Shown here: positions 1 to 8,118 of the stretch, one piece after another
Numbering within the stretch: position 1 is the stretch's first letter
How the letters are laid out: each line of letters opens with the position of its first letter
NCBI GenBank assembly: GCA_012518615.1
Contig: JAAYRU010000016.1
Coordinates: 1 to 62,518 of the forward strand
Source: Christensenellaceae bacterium
Lineage (GTDB): Bacteria > Bacillota > Clostridia > Christensenellales > Aristaeellaceae
Length of the DNA: 62,518 bases
Direction of reading: 5' to 3'
Position numbers and translations under genes: made by a program
Notes under the pieces: generated by a model
Database searches by the model: none
The model's input: only the letters and a program-made list of their open reading frames with translations
Told to the model about the DNA's origin: nothing

Positions 1-2
1 AA

Positions 3-149
3 CAGTTTCCAAATGAAAACGCATTTGACCGCTGTGCATGTACAATCTCGTTGATTTATAATGAAAAATTCAGCTCAAGAATCCACAAAGGGTTTGGAAA
101 AGTTCAAGCAGAACTGATGGAAATGTTTGAAAAAATCGCTTCCCCCTAG
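3..149 (+). CDS. IS256-family transposase, C-terminal fragment (start outside window)
   Basis: An open frame enters from the left edge and stops at TAG 147-149. The peptide begins QFPNENAFDRCACTISLIYN and ends MEMFEKIASP. The FPNE motif followed by a hydrophobic helix and a basic HKGFGKVQAEL segment fits the last roughly 45 residues of mutator-type (IS256) transposases. The catalytic DDE residues would lie upstream, outside the window. The identification rests on a short peptide plus the adjacent terminal repeat; another transposase family remains possible. Confidence 0.45.
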   Translation, partial: QFPNENAFDRCACTISLIYNEKFSSRIHKGFGKVQAELMEMFEKIASP

Positions 150-157
150 GGGGAAGC
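138..157. terminator. Perfect 20-bp palindrome over the transposase stop
   Basis: GCTTCCCCCTAGGGGGAAGC is a perfect palindrome whose centre is the TAG stop of the transposase fragment. It could fold as a GC-rich hairpin that stops transcription out of the IS. No T-run follows, so it is a weak terminator candidate. Confidence 0.35.
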
Positions 158-226
158 GGAAGATGGCTAACAATGCTTTTACAAGTAAGGTTACACAAAA
201 CTATTGACACTACCTTTTTAATTTTA

Positions 227-256
227 TTGGCATACTAACATTAAATAGGTTATAAT
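227..256 (+). promoter_or_regulatory. Promoter of the GGDEF gene
   Basis: TTGGCA (227-232), 18-bp spacer, TATAAT (251-256), followed by the ribosome binding site AAAGGAGG (267-274), 8 bases before the ATG at 283. It begins just 13 bases beyond the IS terminal repeat, so the insertion sits directly upstream of the promoter. Confidence 0.55.
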
Positions 257-282
257 TATATTCTCCAAAGGAGGTGTTATAA

Positions 283-1443
283 ATGATTAATATTCCGGCG
301 ATACTTATTGCGAACGGAACAGCAATAATGTTGTTGACGGTTATTTTATTAAGTTACAAAAGACCGCTGCGCCATGTAATGCTAGACGAAAAGATATTCT
401 ATACTATGGTTATTCTAAATATTATGCAATGCGTTATAGAAACTGTTGTCTTTTTGATGGATGGCAAAATGGTACACGGGTATCACACATTATTGGTAGT
501 GCTAAATGTAATTTTGTTTATTATAAATATTGTATTTGCGTATTCTTGGACAATATATTCGGACTATAAATTGTTTACAGATATAAACAGAATCAAGCGG
601 ATATACCCTTTTGTGGCTATACCCGCCATACTTACTATAATCGGCTGCTTAATAAACTTAGTAACACCTGTGTTTTTTACGATTGATGAAAACAATATCT
701 ATCAAAGGACGGATTTGTTTATAATTCCATACGCTGTTACCTATTCTTATCTGGCTATTGGGGTTATATTAATCTATTCGTATCGAAAGAAGGTACATAA
801 GTATTTGTTTCTTCCCGTTATTTTGTTTATGATTCCTATTATGATTGGGAGTCTATTGCAGTTCTTCTTTTATGGATACTCTCTTGTATGGCTTGGCGTA
901 TCTATAGGTTTGATATATTTATACATAAATGTTCAGAATGAAGCGTCTTATGTGGATGTGCTTTCGGGGTTATACAACAGACAGTACTTAGGCAACCTAT
1001 TGCTAATGTACAGCAAGAAAAAGGATACTGCCGGCGTACCTGCCGGAATCATGCTGGATATTGATAACTTCAAGAGTATTAATAATACATTCGGACATAT
1101 TGTGGGAGATGATGCTATTTCTACAGTCGGCAAGCTGCTGCATACTGCCGTGGGCGATAAAGGCGTAATATGCAGGTGCGGGGGTGATGAGTTTATAATA
1201 TTAATGAATATAAACTCTCAAAATGAAATTGTAGACATGGTTAACAACATTAGAACACATACCAAATTATTTAATGAATCGCAAAAGAAACCTTATAATA
1301 TAAATTTTTCCATTGGTTATTGTATATATCATAGCAAGCATGAATCAATAGACGATTTTTTAAAGAAAATCGACGCTGCTATGTATGAAGATAAAAACAA
1401 AAAGATTCGTGAAGGAACGATTCCTGATAGAAGATGCATTTAA
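283..1443 (+). CDS. Membrane-bound diguanylate cyclase (7TM-GGDEF)
   Basis: Predicted to make cyclic di-GMP from two GTP at the membrane. Residues about 5-215 hold roughly seven hydrophobic segments; residues about 220-375 form a GGDEF domain with the metal-binding LDIDNFKSINNTFGH segment and an intact GGDEF active site at 300-304. The RxxD product-inhibition site expected a few residues before GGDEF is absent, so feedback inhibition is unlikely. The start is fixed by AAAGGAGG eight bases upstream. The gene is monocistronic, between an IS end and a convergent nan module. The 7TM sensor ligand is unknown. Family assignment is secure; activity is inferred from the intact motif. Confidence 0.85.
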   Translation: MINIPAILIANGTAIMLLTVILLSYKRPLRHVMLDEKIFYTMVILNIMQCVIETVVFLMDGKMVHGYHTLLVVLNVILFIINIVFAYSWTIYSDYKLFTDINRIKRIYPFVAIPAILTIIGCLINLVTPVFFTIDENNIYQRTDLFIIPYAVTYSYLAIGVILIYSYRKKVHKYLFLPVILFMIPIMIGSLLQFFFYGYSLVWLGVSIGLIYLYINVQNEASYVDVLSGLYNRQYLGNLLLMYSKKKDTAGVPAGIMLDIDNFKSINNTFGHIVGDDAISTVGKLLHTAVGDKGVICRCGGDEFIILMNINSQNEIVDMVNNIRTHTKLFNESQKKPYNINFSIGYCIYHSKHESIDDFLKKIDAAMYEDKNKKIREGTIPDRRCI

Positions 1444-1490
1444 TACTGATATGTAATGCCCCTTGACAAAGGGGCATTACATATCAGTAT
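1443..1490. terminator. 22-bp perfect hairpin between convergent genes
   Basis: A perfect inverted repeat: the arm beginning ATACTGATATGTAATGCCCC pairs with its exact complement ending at 1490, and TT/AA extends the stem to 22 bp around a GACA loop. It begins at the last base of the GGDEF stop codon. With the hairpin at 1494-1518 it probably forms a bidirectional terminator for the convergent GGDEF and nanA genes, although no long T-run follows this one. Confidence 0.6.
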
Positions 1491-1493
1491 AAA

Positions 1494-1518
1494 TAAGCGC
1501 AGCGAAATGCTGCGCTTA
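1494..1518. terminator. Second convergent-terminator hairpin
   Basis: TAAGCGCAGC, loop GAAAT, GCTGCGCTTA: a perfect 10-bp stem followed on the + strand by ATTTTAAAAG. It lies 22 bases beyond the nanA stop, so it can also terminate the leftward transcript. Confidence 0.65.
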
Positions 1519-1540
1519 ATTTTAAAAGTAAATTAACAGA

Positions 1541-2452
1541 TTAATTGCAATACTTTTGGGTTGCTGCCTTTATCATATCGGCGCATTCTTTGGCTATGGG
1601 TAAATCCGCTTCGACAAGCGCTGCCAAAGGTAGGCGCACGGAACCGCAGTCTATACCTTCATTAATACGCAGGATTTCTTTTATAATGCCGTACATATTG
1701 CCATGGCCGGAGCACATCTTGTATATTATGCGACAGCAATCGTTTTGAATATCTAAAGCCTTATCCAGCTCGCAGTCCTTTACGCAGCGGAATAGCTCTA
1801 TATAAAGCTCCGGCATAGCGCCGTAGGTGCCGCCTATACCGCCTATTGCGCCAATTACAAGGCCGGAAATAAGCTGCTCATCAGGGCCGTTGAATACGAT
1901 AGCCCCTTCGTCACGCCACATCTGTATATCCTGAGTGGGCGCTGATGAGTTTTTAACGCCTATAACACGAGGGTTCTTAAGCATTTCCTTTAGCAGAGGT
2001 ACAGTTAGGCTAACGCCCGCAAGCTGAGGTATGTTGTAGAGTACAAAATCGGTATTAGGAGCGGCTGCGCTTATGTCATTCCAGTATTTGGCAATGGCAT
2101 GGGGCGGCAGTTTAAAGTAGATTGGCGGAATAGCCGCTATTGCGTCTACGCCCAGCGACTCTGCGTGGGCTGCCAATTCGCAGGAATCCGCAGTGTTGTT
2201 GCAAGCAACATGGGCAATTATCGTGATTTTGCCCTTCGCTTCATCCATTACATTTTCAAGGACGAGCTTGCGCTCCTCTTTGCTTTGGTAAATGCACTCG
2301 CCGGAGGAACCGCCAACATACAGCCCCGTAACGCCTTTCTTAATAAACCAGCGGGTAAGTTCTCTTACTGCATCGGGGCTTACATTGCCCTTTTCGTCGT
2401 AGCAAGCATAGAAAGCGGGAATAATGCCTTCGTACTTAGAAGTGTTACTCAT
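1541..2452 (-). CDS. nanA: N-acetylneuraminate lyase (DHDPS/NAL family)
   Basis: Class I aldolase splitting N-acetylneuraminate (sialic acid) into ManNAc and pyruvate in the cytoplasm. The 303-residue length is typical. Visible family signatures are GGSSGE at 47-52 (pyruvate carboxylate binding), the catalytic tyrosine Y139 in YNIP, and the Schiff-base lysine K167 in GVKNSS. Dihydrodipicolinate synthase is the main alternative, but the gene follows yhcH (NanQ-like) by 19 bases in the same transcript, which favours sialate metabolism. A second, divergent family member lies at 42599-43510. No nanK or nagB homologue is seen in the window. Confidence 0.75.
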   Translation of the reverse strand: MSNTSKYEGIIPAFYACYDEKGNVSPDAVRELTRWFIKKGVTGLYVGGSSGECIYQSKEERKLVLENVMDEAKGKITIIAHVACNNTADSCELAAHAESLGVDAIAAIPPIYFKLPPHAIAKYWNDISAAAPNTDFVLYNIPQLAGVSLTVPLLKEMLKNPRVIGVKNSSAPTQDIQMWRDEGAIVFNGPDEQLISGLVIGAIGGIGGTYGAMPELYIELFRCVKDCELDKALDIQNDCCRIIYKMCSGHGNMYGIIKEILRINEGIDCGSVRLPLAALVEADLPIAKECADMIKAATQKYCN

Positions 2453-2471
2453 GAAAAAACCCTAACCTTTC

Positions 2472-2924
2472 TTAAATATGAATTTTGAAAACTACTTTAT
2501 CAATAACAGTAGGTTTTTCATTAATTAATTTAGGCAAATGCGCCTCGCCCGGATAAACTAATAGGAACATATCCGTATCCACCACAAAGGGTATTCCGCC
2601 TTCGCCAGTATACATTACGGCGTCTTCAGCATCTCTGCGCTCAAACTCTTCAAGCTTTTTGGTATCCTCAACCAAAATTATTTCGCTCCCCTTAGTAATT
2701 ATATGAACATCTATATATTCAGCATGGTCTTCAAAAAGGGAGTCCGCCTGTTTTTCGGCGGTAGTATAAGTAAAGTGGTTGATATATACATTATCACCAT
2801 CCACCACAGTTTTACCCAAAGGGAGCTCTCCAAGATTATTTTCAAGTATGTAACAAATAGCACAATCTAAATTGGCCGATAATCCCTTATATCGACCTAT
2901 GTTTGAAAGCTTATCGTAAATCAT
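2472..2924 (-). CDS. YhcH/YjgK/YiaL family protein (NanQ-like sugar anomerase)
   Basis: A 150-residue single-domain cupin-like protein of the DUF386 family. Known relatives in sialic-acid operons (E. coli NanQ/YhcH) speed anomer interconversion of sialic acid. The family pattern is visible: HNTF-like NHFTYTTAEK near residue 50, HAEYIDVHIITKG near 80, metal-ligand histidines, and a C-terminal GEAHLPKL. First gene of a two-gene operon with nanA, which supports a role in N-acetylneuraminate use. The family is also found with other ketoses and uronates, so substrate assignment rests on context. Confidence 0.8.
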   Translation of the reverse strand: MIYDKLSNIGRYKGLSANLDCAICYILENNLGELPLGKTVVDGDNVYINHFTYTTAEKQADSLFEDHAEYIDVHIITKGSEIILVEDTKKLEEFERRDAEDAVMYTGEGGIPFVVDTDMFLLVYPGEAHLPKLINEKPTVIDKVVFKIHI

Positions 2925-2956
2925 TGTCTTACCTCAATTAGTAATTATATACAGGG

Positions 2957-3001
2957 TGGTATGATGTATATCAATGTCGCCCTGATACCATTATAATACC
3001 A
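2957..3001 (-). promoter_or_regulatory. Candidate nan promoter with repeated TGGTAT operator half-sites
   Basis: On the minus strand a TATAAT -10 (2990-2995) is flanked by TGGTAT half-sites at 2996-3001 and 2985-2990 (direct repeats 11 bp apart), with a further near-palindrome TGGTAT-N5-ATATCA at 2957-2973 just downstream of the expected start. E. coli NanR binds tandem GGTATA-type repeats, so a GntR-type regulator is plausible. No regulator gene is adjacent and no clear -35 is seen. Confidence 0.35.
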
Positions 3002-3274
3002 CATTTAATAATAAAATGTGCAAAAGAAATTCCTGTATTGTCAACTTAACCGACAGATTTTTCAAGTAAATACCCTTTTTCGATGTTTATTGCTAATTTA
3101 GGGGTTTTAATAACTATATTGACCAATTTACTCATTATTAAGAATTTGAAATTCAACTTTAATTTTACCGTTTTATTAATGTATAAATTATTGTTAAGTT
3201 TTCCGGAATTTATCTGTATGGACTAGAGGCGGGTTTTGTTGTAAAAGGTAAATAAAATCAATATATTGAAACGA

Positions 3275-3303
3275 TTGACAACGCCAATTTAAAAGGGTAC
3301 ACT
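3275..3303 (+). promoter_or_regulatory. Promoter of the pyrophosphatase gene
   Basis: TTGACA (3275-3280), 17-bp spacer, TACACT (3298-3303). The ribosome binding site AAAAGGAGGG at 3311-3320 precedes ATG 3324, giving a short leader. Confidence 0.65.
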
Positions 3304-3323
3304 AACCCAGAAAAGGAGGGCAT

Positions 3324-4940
3324 ATGGAACCGATTTTTGTTACAGGACACCGCAACCCGGATACCGATTCCATAGTCGCTGCTATGGCATACGCAGCACT
3401 GCAAAACGCGCTGGGCAATCGTGAATACATACCCGTTCGTTTAGGCGAAGTAAATGACGAAACCCAGCTTGCGCTTGATAGATTCGGTTTTGAAGCACCA
3501 ATAAGAATTACCAATGTAAGAACGCAGGTGCGGGATCTGGATTTTGACCGCCCGCCAGTACTTAGCGCCAGTTTAACCATTCAAGCAGCGTGGAATGTCT
3601 TTACCAATGACACATCACTTTCCGCTTTGCCCGTGGTAGATGAAGATGACAAACTCTATGGTCTGATTACCCGTGGCGATATCGCCGCTTATGACATGGA
3701 TGCTTTAGAAAACCGCCATATCGACTCGGTGCCTATATTCAACGTGCTTGCCGCCCTAGAGGGCAATGTGGTTAACAATCCGCACAAGCCCGTAGACACC
3801 CTATCGGGGCAGATAGTAATTACACTTCCAAGGTCTGAAGATAATTCCTACGGCTTAACCAAAGGATGCATTGCTTTTGTAGGCAAGCAACCTGAAGCCT
3901 TTAAGCAGGCTCTTAAAATGAAGGCGTCCTGCATTGTGCTATGTCAGGCGGAGTATTCTAAGGAACTTAGGGAAATGAACCCTGAAATGACGGTAATATA
4001 TACGCCGCTTGAAGCTTACCTTGCAGTAAGGATGCTTCATCTGTCGCTGTCTATTTCCAGCATATTGCCGGGTAACCGCGTGATTACCTTTTCCCCAGAT
4101 GACTATATCGATGATGTACGCAACAAAGTGCTTGAAAACCGCTACCATTGTTATCCTATAGTGGACAAATTGGGTAATGTACTGGGCAGCCTTTCCCGTT
4201 ACCACTTAATTAACCCAAGGCGCAAAAAGGTGGTATTGGTAGACCATAACGAGATGTCTCAATCCGTCCCCGGGCTTGAGCAGGCGGAAATCATCGCCGT
4301 TATAGACCATCACCGCTTAGCGGATGTTCAAACCTTGAACCCCATATATATGCGCAATGAGCCTGTGGGTTGTACCAATACTATTATAGGTACTATGTTC
4401 CAAGAAAACGGGCTAGTGCCGCCAAAGAACCTAGCAGGGCTAATGGCAACTGCTATCATTTCCGATACCGTTAGCTTTAAGTCTCCCACATGCACCCAAA
4501 AAGATATAGATATGGCGAATAGGCTCGCTCGCATAGGCGATGTAGACCTTGATGATATTTCCAACGCTATATTTAACGCCGCATCCGCAAGTGAGCGTAC
4601 AGTGGAAGAGCTTCTGTTTACAGACTATAAGGATTTCCACATCGCCGGCTATACCATAGGCATAGGGCAGGTAACTACAGCCGATTCCAAAAATGTATTA
4701 AAACGCAAAAAGGAACTGGTTGCACTTATGGAAAAAACCTTGGAAGAAAAGTCTATGGATATGATGCTCCTTATGATTACCGATGTGCTAAAAGAAGGCA
4801 CCGCCCTACTATATGTCGGCGAAAAAGATATAATAAAACAGGCATTCAATGTGGAGCCGGATAAGAACGAAGTATTCCTTGAGCATGTAGTTAGCCGTAA
4901 AAAACAGGTTGTGCCCGCGCTAAGCTTAATGTGGGGTTAA
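3324..4940 (+). CDS. ppaC: Mn-dependent inorganic pyrophosphatase with CBS and DRTGG domains (CBS-PPase)
   Basis: Family II (DHH) pyrophosphatase hydrolysing PPi to two phosphates in the cytoplasm, driving biosynthetic reactions. The N-terminal half of the catalytic core shows HRNPDTDS (residues 9-16) with metal ligands H9, D13 and D15. CBS motifs lie near residues 70-125 and 250-300, with a DRTGG-like domain between. The core resumes with DHNE (307-310) and DHH (328-330), followed by the DHHA2 region to 538. The full length matches regulated clostridial CBS-PPases, in which AMP/ADP inhibit and diadenosine polyphosphates activate. Monocistronic with its own promoter and terminator. Confidence 0.93.
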   Translation: MEPIFVTGHRNPDTDSIVAAMAYAALQNALGNREYIPVRLGEVNDETQLALDRFGFEAPIRITNVRTQVRDLDFDRPPVLSASLTIQAAWNVFTNDTSLSALPVVDEDDKLYGLITRGDIAAYDMDALENRHIDSVPIFNVLAALEGNVVNNPHKPVDTLSGQIVITLPRSEDNSYGLTKGCIAFVGKQPEAFKQALKMKASCIVLCQAEYSKELREMNPEMTVIYTPLEAYLAVRMLHLSLSISSILPGNRVITFSPDDYIDDVRNKVLENRYHCYPIVDKLGNVLGSLSRYHLINPRRKKVVLVDHNEMSQSVPGLEQAEIIAVIDHHRLADVQTLNPIYMRNEPVGCTNTIIGTMFQENGLVPPKNLAGLMATAIISDTVSFKSPTCTQKDIDMANRLARIGDVDLDDISNAIFNAASASERTVEELLFTDYKDFHIAGYTIGIGQVTTADSKNVLKRKKELVALMEKTLEEKSMDMMLLMITDVLKEGTALLYVGEKDIIKQAFNVEPDKNEVFLEHVVSRKKQVVPALSLMWG

Positions 4941-4961
4941 AGTTATTTGCTTATTAGATTT

Positions 4962-4989
4962 AAAAGCGCTCCGAAATAGGGGCGCTTTT
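4962..4989. terminator. Bidirectional intrinsic terminator
   Basis: AAAAGCGCTCC, loop GAAATA, GGGGCGCTTTT: a GC stem flanked by an A-run and a T-run, able to end both the rightward pyrophosphatase and the leftward gene ending at 5024. Confidence 0.8.
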
Positions 4990-5023
4990 GCATATCGATT
5001 ATTTGTTAATTTAGAATAAGGAA

Positions 5024-5752
5024 TTAATTACCCTGAGTAGGCGGATCCTCCCATTGGGTGGCTGCTGCTTCAAGCACAGCCTGCTGGTGCATTGCGTCAA
5101 GGCGCTGGCTGGAATCCCCCCTGCTAAAGGCAAAATGTATACAGAAATGCCCCGGAAAACCGGATTTTTTGTTGGACTGGTAACTGTGTGGCTTACCGTT
5201 CATTGATGCGGCATATACCTGCCCTTTATATCGGATAAGTATGGGGCGCCTATCCCAGCTCCATTTTGGATATGCCTTCTTCATCTTTTCCGTGTCTTCT
5301 TTGCTTAGGGGCTCAGCGTCTAAATGGCTTTCACCCATCATGCGGTATACAGAAAAGATTGCGCCGCTCCTGACATCCTTAACTTCAAATATCGCTCCAA
5401 AGGGTATTAAATCGCTTCCGCCCGCGTACCATTCCGGCACTTGGGTATACCCCAACTTTGCCTTAGGTTTGCGGAAAAGTATGAGTAATGTATCTAGGTC
5501 TGCAATGCCTGTTGCTCTAATGCCGTTTTGCGCCTGAAATACAGCGACTGCGCTACGGGTGGATTCATCATATACAGCGAAGTCTACGCCCTCATGTAGG
5601 AAGCCCTCTTCTATAAGCTTGTTTTGGAGCAGCTTTACTTGACTTCCCTGCTCACCCGGTTTCGTTGGCTGTGGGAATACGCCTTCTGCAAGCGATAAAG
5701 GCGGCAAGAAAAGCAAAATAATGAGCAGTAAGCCGGATAAAAACCGTTTCAT
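5024..5752 (-). CDS. Secreted peptidoglycan-binding domain protein
   Basis: A 242-residue exported protein of unknown precise function. Residues 1-23 are a signal peptide (cleavage likely after SLA); about 30-90 form a PG_binding_1 repeat (GEQGSQVKLLQNKLIEEGFL ... AVAVFQAQNGI). The C-terminal half is a conserved clostridial domain with SGFPGHFCIHFAFSRG and MHQQAV, seen beside peptidoglycan-binding repeats in other Firmicutes and presumably acting on or at the cell wall. Its ATG overlaps the upstream gene stop by 4 bp, so the two are co-translated. The H-C-H motif may be catalytic; this is inference. Confidence 0.7.
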   Translation of the reverse strand: MKRFLSGLLLIILLFLPPLSLAEGVFPQPTKPGEQGSQVKLLQNKLIEEGFLHEGVDFAVYDESTRSAVAVFQAQNGIRATGIADLDTLLILFRKPKAKLGYTQVPEWYAGGSDLIPFGAIFEVKDVRSGAIFSVYRMMGESHLDAEPLSKEDTEKMKKAYPKWSWDRRPILIRYKGQVYAASMNGKPHSYQSNKKSGFPGHFCIHFAFSRGDSSQRLDAMHQQAVLEAAATQWEDPPTQGN

Positions 5753-6705
5753 TGGCTAACCTCGCTATTTGGGTCAAACCATAGGGGCTGAGCAGACTGC
5801 GGTTGGTATACCAAAAGCGGCTTGTCTCCCTTGTCAATTATGCAGGATAGTATAGCCTCGTACTCCGTGCCCTCATATATTGTTTGCAGGTAGCTGCTAG
5901 GGTTTATAAGGAAGTGCTGTCGGTATTCCCTGCCATCAGCGCTTACAAAACGGAAATCTTCCTGACTTATGGGCGCGCGACCATTTGGCGCGGCTACAGC
6001 CTTTACCCTAAGCCATATTAAAAAATACTCCTGCTTCTTAAGGGGCGTTATATTGTATTTGCTCATTCCCTTTACCAACTTTTCAGCAGAAGAACCGCGT
6101 TTAACAGAGGTAATCTCAAACTCAAAATCCGCGTAATCCGACCATATAGTGCCTTCATAAAAAACGGATACATTGTTTTTTACAGGGTTTTCACGAGTGG
6201 CGATAAGCTGTTTTTCTTCCTCTTGGGCGAGGATAACTAGGTCTGCCTGTACGCTAGGCTTACCCGAAATAAGGGGCGCTTCATCAGAGTATGCGCTTAT
6301 GCCAAAAAATGTGCCATACACTGTGACAGTATCCCCCGGAATAAACCTGTGTTCATCTGAAGGCTGGTCATAGTCTACAATAAAAATCATCCTAGGGTTA
6401 TTTTTAAGCGATATAATATAGTAAAAAGACTGATGCCTTGAAAGCTGTATGCTTAATATGTCTCCGGTTAAGCGTACCTTGTCTTCCATCTTATCATCGG
6501 GGGACCTAAAGTATCCCTCGCCATCTAGCACATCAATGTAACCCTCTGCATCCGGAAGCTGCCGTGTGCGTATCTGTGCGTCCGCTTCGTTCCTAAGCGT
6601 TTTAAGCTCATCCAAAGTCATTTGGGATAGGTCAGTATTCTGCTGAGCGTAAGCGCAAAGCGGCAGCGTAAGCAGTAATAATATACTCAAGAATTTCTTT
6701 ATCAT
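5749..6705 (-). CDS. Secreted protein with DUF4352-like C-terminal domain
   Basis: A 318-residue exported protein. The start is taken at ATG 6705, where a signal peptide (MIKKFLSILLLLTLPLCAYA) begins and GAGGG lies upstream; a longer frame opening at 6807 adds 34 unsupported residues. The middle (about residues 55-150) looks like an OB-fold (VRLTGDILSIQL ... DTVTVYGTF). The C-terminal 130 residues resemble DUF4352-type immunoglobulin-like domains. First gene of a two-gene operon with the peptidoglycan-binding protein; both probably act outside the membrane. Function unknown. Confidence 0.65.
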   Translation of the reverse strand: MIKKFLSILLLLTLPLCAYAQQNTDLSQMTLDELKTLRNEADAQIRTRQLPDAEGYIDVLDGEGYFRSPDDKMEDKVRLTGDILSIQLSRHQSFYYIISLKNNPRMIFIVDYDQPSDEHRFIPGDTVTVYGTFFGISAYSDEAPLISGKPSVQADLVILAQEEEKQLIATRENPVKNNVSVFYEGTIWSDYADFEFEITSVKRGSSAEKLVKGMSKYNITPLKKQEYFLIWLRVKAVAAPNGRAPISQEDFRFVSADGREYRQHFLINPSSYLQTIYEGTEYEAILSCIIDKGDKPLLVYQPQSAQPLWFDPNSEVSQ

Positions 6706-6759
6706 GTAGCCCTCACTCTCTAGTGTTGGTAATAATGTGCGGTTTAATATGGCAAAAAA

Positions 6760-6788
6760 AGTATAGCAAAGCATATGTGAAAGTTCAA
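6760..6788 (-). promoter_or_regulatory. Promoter of the two-gene secreted-protein operon
   Basis: Minus strand TTGAAC (6783-6788), 17-bp spacer, TATACT (6760-6765), about 55 bases ahead of the start at 6705. Confidence 0.55.
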
Positions 6789-6882
6789 GGCAAGATATTA
6801 AATCCATACTTGCGGCTTATGCCTTGGACATGGAACTGCATTACTTAATTCGCACAAAATAGAGGCTAGTATGTTTTAAACT

Positions 6883-6911
6883 TTGCATATTATTCAGCGT
6901 TTTGGTATAAT
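6883..6911 (+). promoter_or_regulatory. Promoter of the aminotransferase gene
   Basis: TTGCAT (6883-6888), 17-bp spacer, TATAAT (6906-6911). The roughly 75-base leader contains GCAGGAAACTGC (6961-6972), a 4-bp stem closed by a GAAA tetraloop; I recognise no riboswitch class. Confidence 0.55.
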
Positions 6912-6993
6912 TACTCAACAACGTTTCGTGCGTGCAATACGGCTATCTCTAATAACTGCCGCAGGAAACTGCATATACTATGGAGGAGTAACA

Positions 6994-8118
6994 ATGTATA
7001 TAAAACCCTTTGCTGTTGAAGAATGGATGAATAAATGGGAAGAAAGCGCCATATACAATATAGCGGAAACCTGTGTGGACTCTATATCTATAAGAGAACT
7101 ATTTGAAATATGCGGAGAGGAAGAATCCGTCTTCACCGAGAAACTCTTTACTCGTCGCCTTACCTATGGCCATATAACCGGTAAACCTGCTTTTAAAGAG
7201 GGCATATGCAAGCTGTATAAAAAGCTTTCAGCAGATGATATTATCCCCACTCACGGAGCTGCCGGCGCTAACTACCATGTGTTTATGTCGCTTATATCTC
7301 CGGGCGACCATGTTATAAGCATAATGCCTACCTATCAACAGCTTTATTCCATTCCGGAGGCAATAGGCGCAAAGGTGGATATACTGCATCTAAAAAAAGA
7401 GAACGGTTACCTGCCCGATATTAATGAGCTCAAACAGCTTGTAACTCCCAATACTAAGATGATATGCATTAACAACCCCAACAATCCAACCGGAGCTCTT
7501 ATGAGCAAGGATATGCTTATGGAAATAATAGATATTGCTGCCGGAGTAGACGCCTGGCTTATGTGTGATGAGGTGTATCGCCATCTTACCCAAGAGGATA
7601 TATGGTGCGAATCTGTTGTGGATTTATATAATAAGGGAATATCCGTAGGCAGTATGTCCAAGGTGTTTTCACTTGCGGGCTTGCGCCTTGGCTGGATTGC
7701 CTGCCGCGATAAGAATGCCGCTTCCAAAATGCTCTCCCACAGGGATTATAACCTTATAAGCTGCGGTATGCTTGATGAAATGGTAGCTTCTGTAGCCCTA
7801 AAGCACAGCGATAAGCTGCTTAAGCGCAACAGAGATATAGTCCGCCAAAATTTGCGTATAGTTGATGAATGGGTTCACTCTGAAAGCTATTTAAGTTATT
7901 TAAAACCACAAGCAGGAACTACTGCGCTAATATACTACGATGCTGAAATTCCTTCATATAAGCTATGTCTCGATATGCTTAAAAAAACCGGCGCATTTGT
8001 TACACCCGGCGCCTGTTTTGAGGAGGAGCAATGCTTCCGCCTTGGATACGCCTGCGACAAGGAAACCCTTATTAAAGGTCTGCAAGCGGTAAGCGAATAC
8101 TTTGCAAGTATCAAATAA
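6994..8118 (+). CDS. PLP-dependent class I/II aminotransferase (capreomycidine-synthase-like subgroup)
   Basis: A 374-residue fold-type I PLP enzyme. TGGAGGAG at 6981-6988 sets the ATG at 6994; the longer frame from 6883 overlaps the promoter. Visible motifs are YGHITGKPAFKEGI near the N-terminus, NNPNNPTG (substrate carboxylate and PLP contact), CDEVYRHL and the Schiff-base lysine in SMSKVFSLAGLRLGW. The C-terminal arginine region GYACDKETL ends the domain. Sequence style matches clostridial aminotransferases annotated as aspartate aminotransferase or capreomycidine synthase, but the substrate cannot be read from sequence. Stands alone between two leftward operons. Confidence 0.8.
   Translation: MYIKPFAVEEWMNKWEESAIYNIAETCVDSISIRELFEICGEEESVFTEKLFTRRLTYGHITGKPAFKEGICKLYKKLSADDIIPTHGAAGANYHVFMSLISPGDHVISIMPTYQQLYSIPEAIGAKVDILHLKKENGYLPDINELKQLVTPNTKMICINNPNNPTGALMSKDMLMEIIDIAAGVDAWLMCDEVYRHLTQEDIWCESVVDLYNKGISVGSMSKVFSLAGLRLGWIACRDKNAASKMLSHRDYNLISCGMLDEMVASVALKHSDKLLKRNRDIVRQNLRIVDEWVHSESYLSYLKPQAGTTALIYYDAEIPSYKLCLDMLKKTGAFVTPGACFEEEQCFRLGYACDKETLIKGLQAVSEYFASIK

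Larger units (their letters stand above)
1..214 (+). mobile_element. Right end of an IS256-like insertion sequence
   Basis: The fragment combines a transposase C-terminus (stop at 147-149) with a terminal sequence at 191-214 reading TTACACAAAACTATTGACAC followed by TACC. That resembles the terminal inverted repeats of IS256-family elements from Firmicutes, which typically read TTACACAAAAnnnTTGACAC. The rest of the element lies left of the window. The end carries an outward TTGACA (204-209), but no -10 sits at the proper distance. Assignment is from memory of the family, not a search. Confidence 0.5.
2925..3323. other. AT-rich divergent intergenic region (399 bp)
   Basis: Contains the leftward yhcH-nanA control region (half-sites at 2957-3001) and the rightward pyrophosphatase promoter at 3275-3303. 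Between about 3020 and 3270 I see only AT-rich sequence without an ORF or clear hairpin. Confidence 0.6.

Noticed and set aside
204-256. Hybrid promoter from the IS outward TTGACA to the TATAAT at 251
   Set aside because: The spacing is 41 bp, far from 17; the TTGGCA at 227 with an 18-bp spacer is the better -35.
6912-6990. Riboswitch in the aminotransferase leader
   Set aside because: Only a 4-bp GAAA-loop hairpin is visible; it matches no riboswitch class I can recall.
6883-6993. N-terminal extension of the aminotransferase
   Set aside because: The region contains a good promoter, and a strong ribosome binding site supports ATG 6994.
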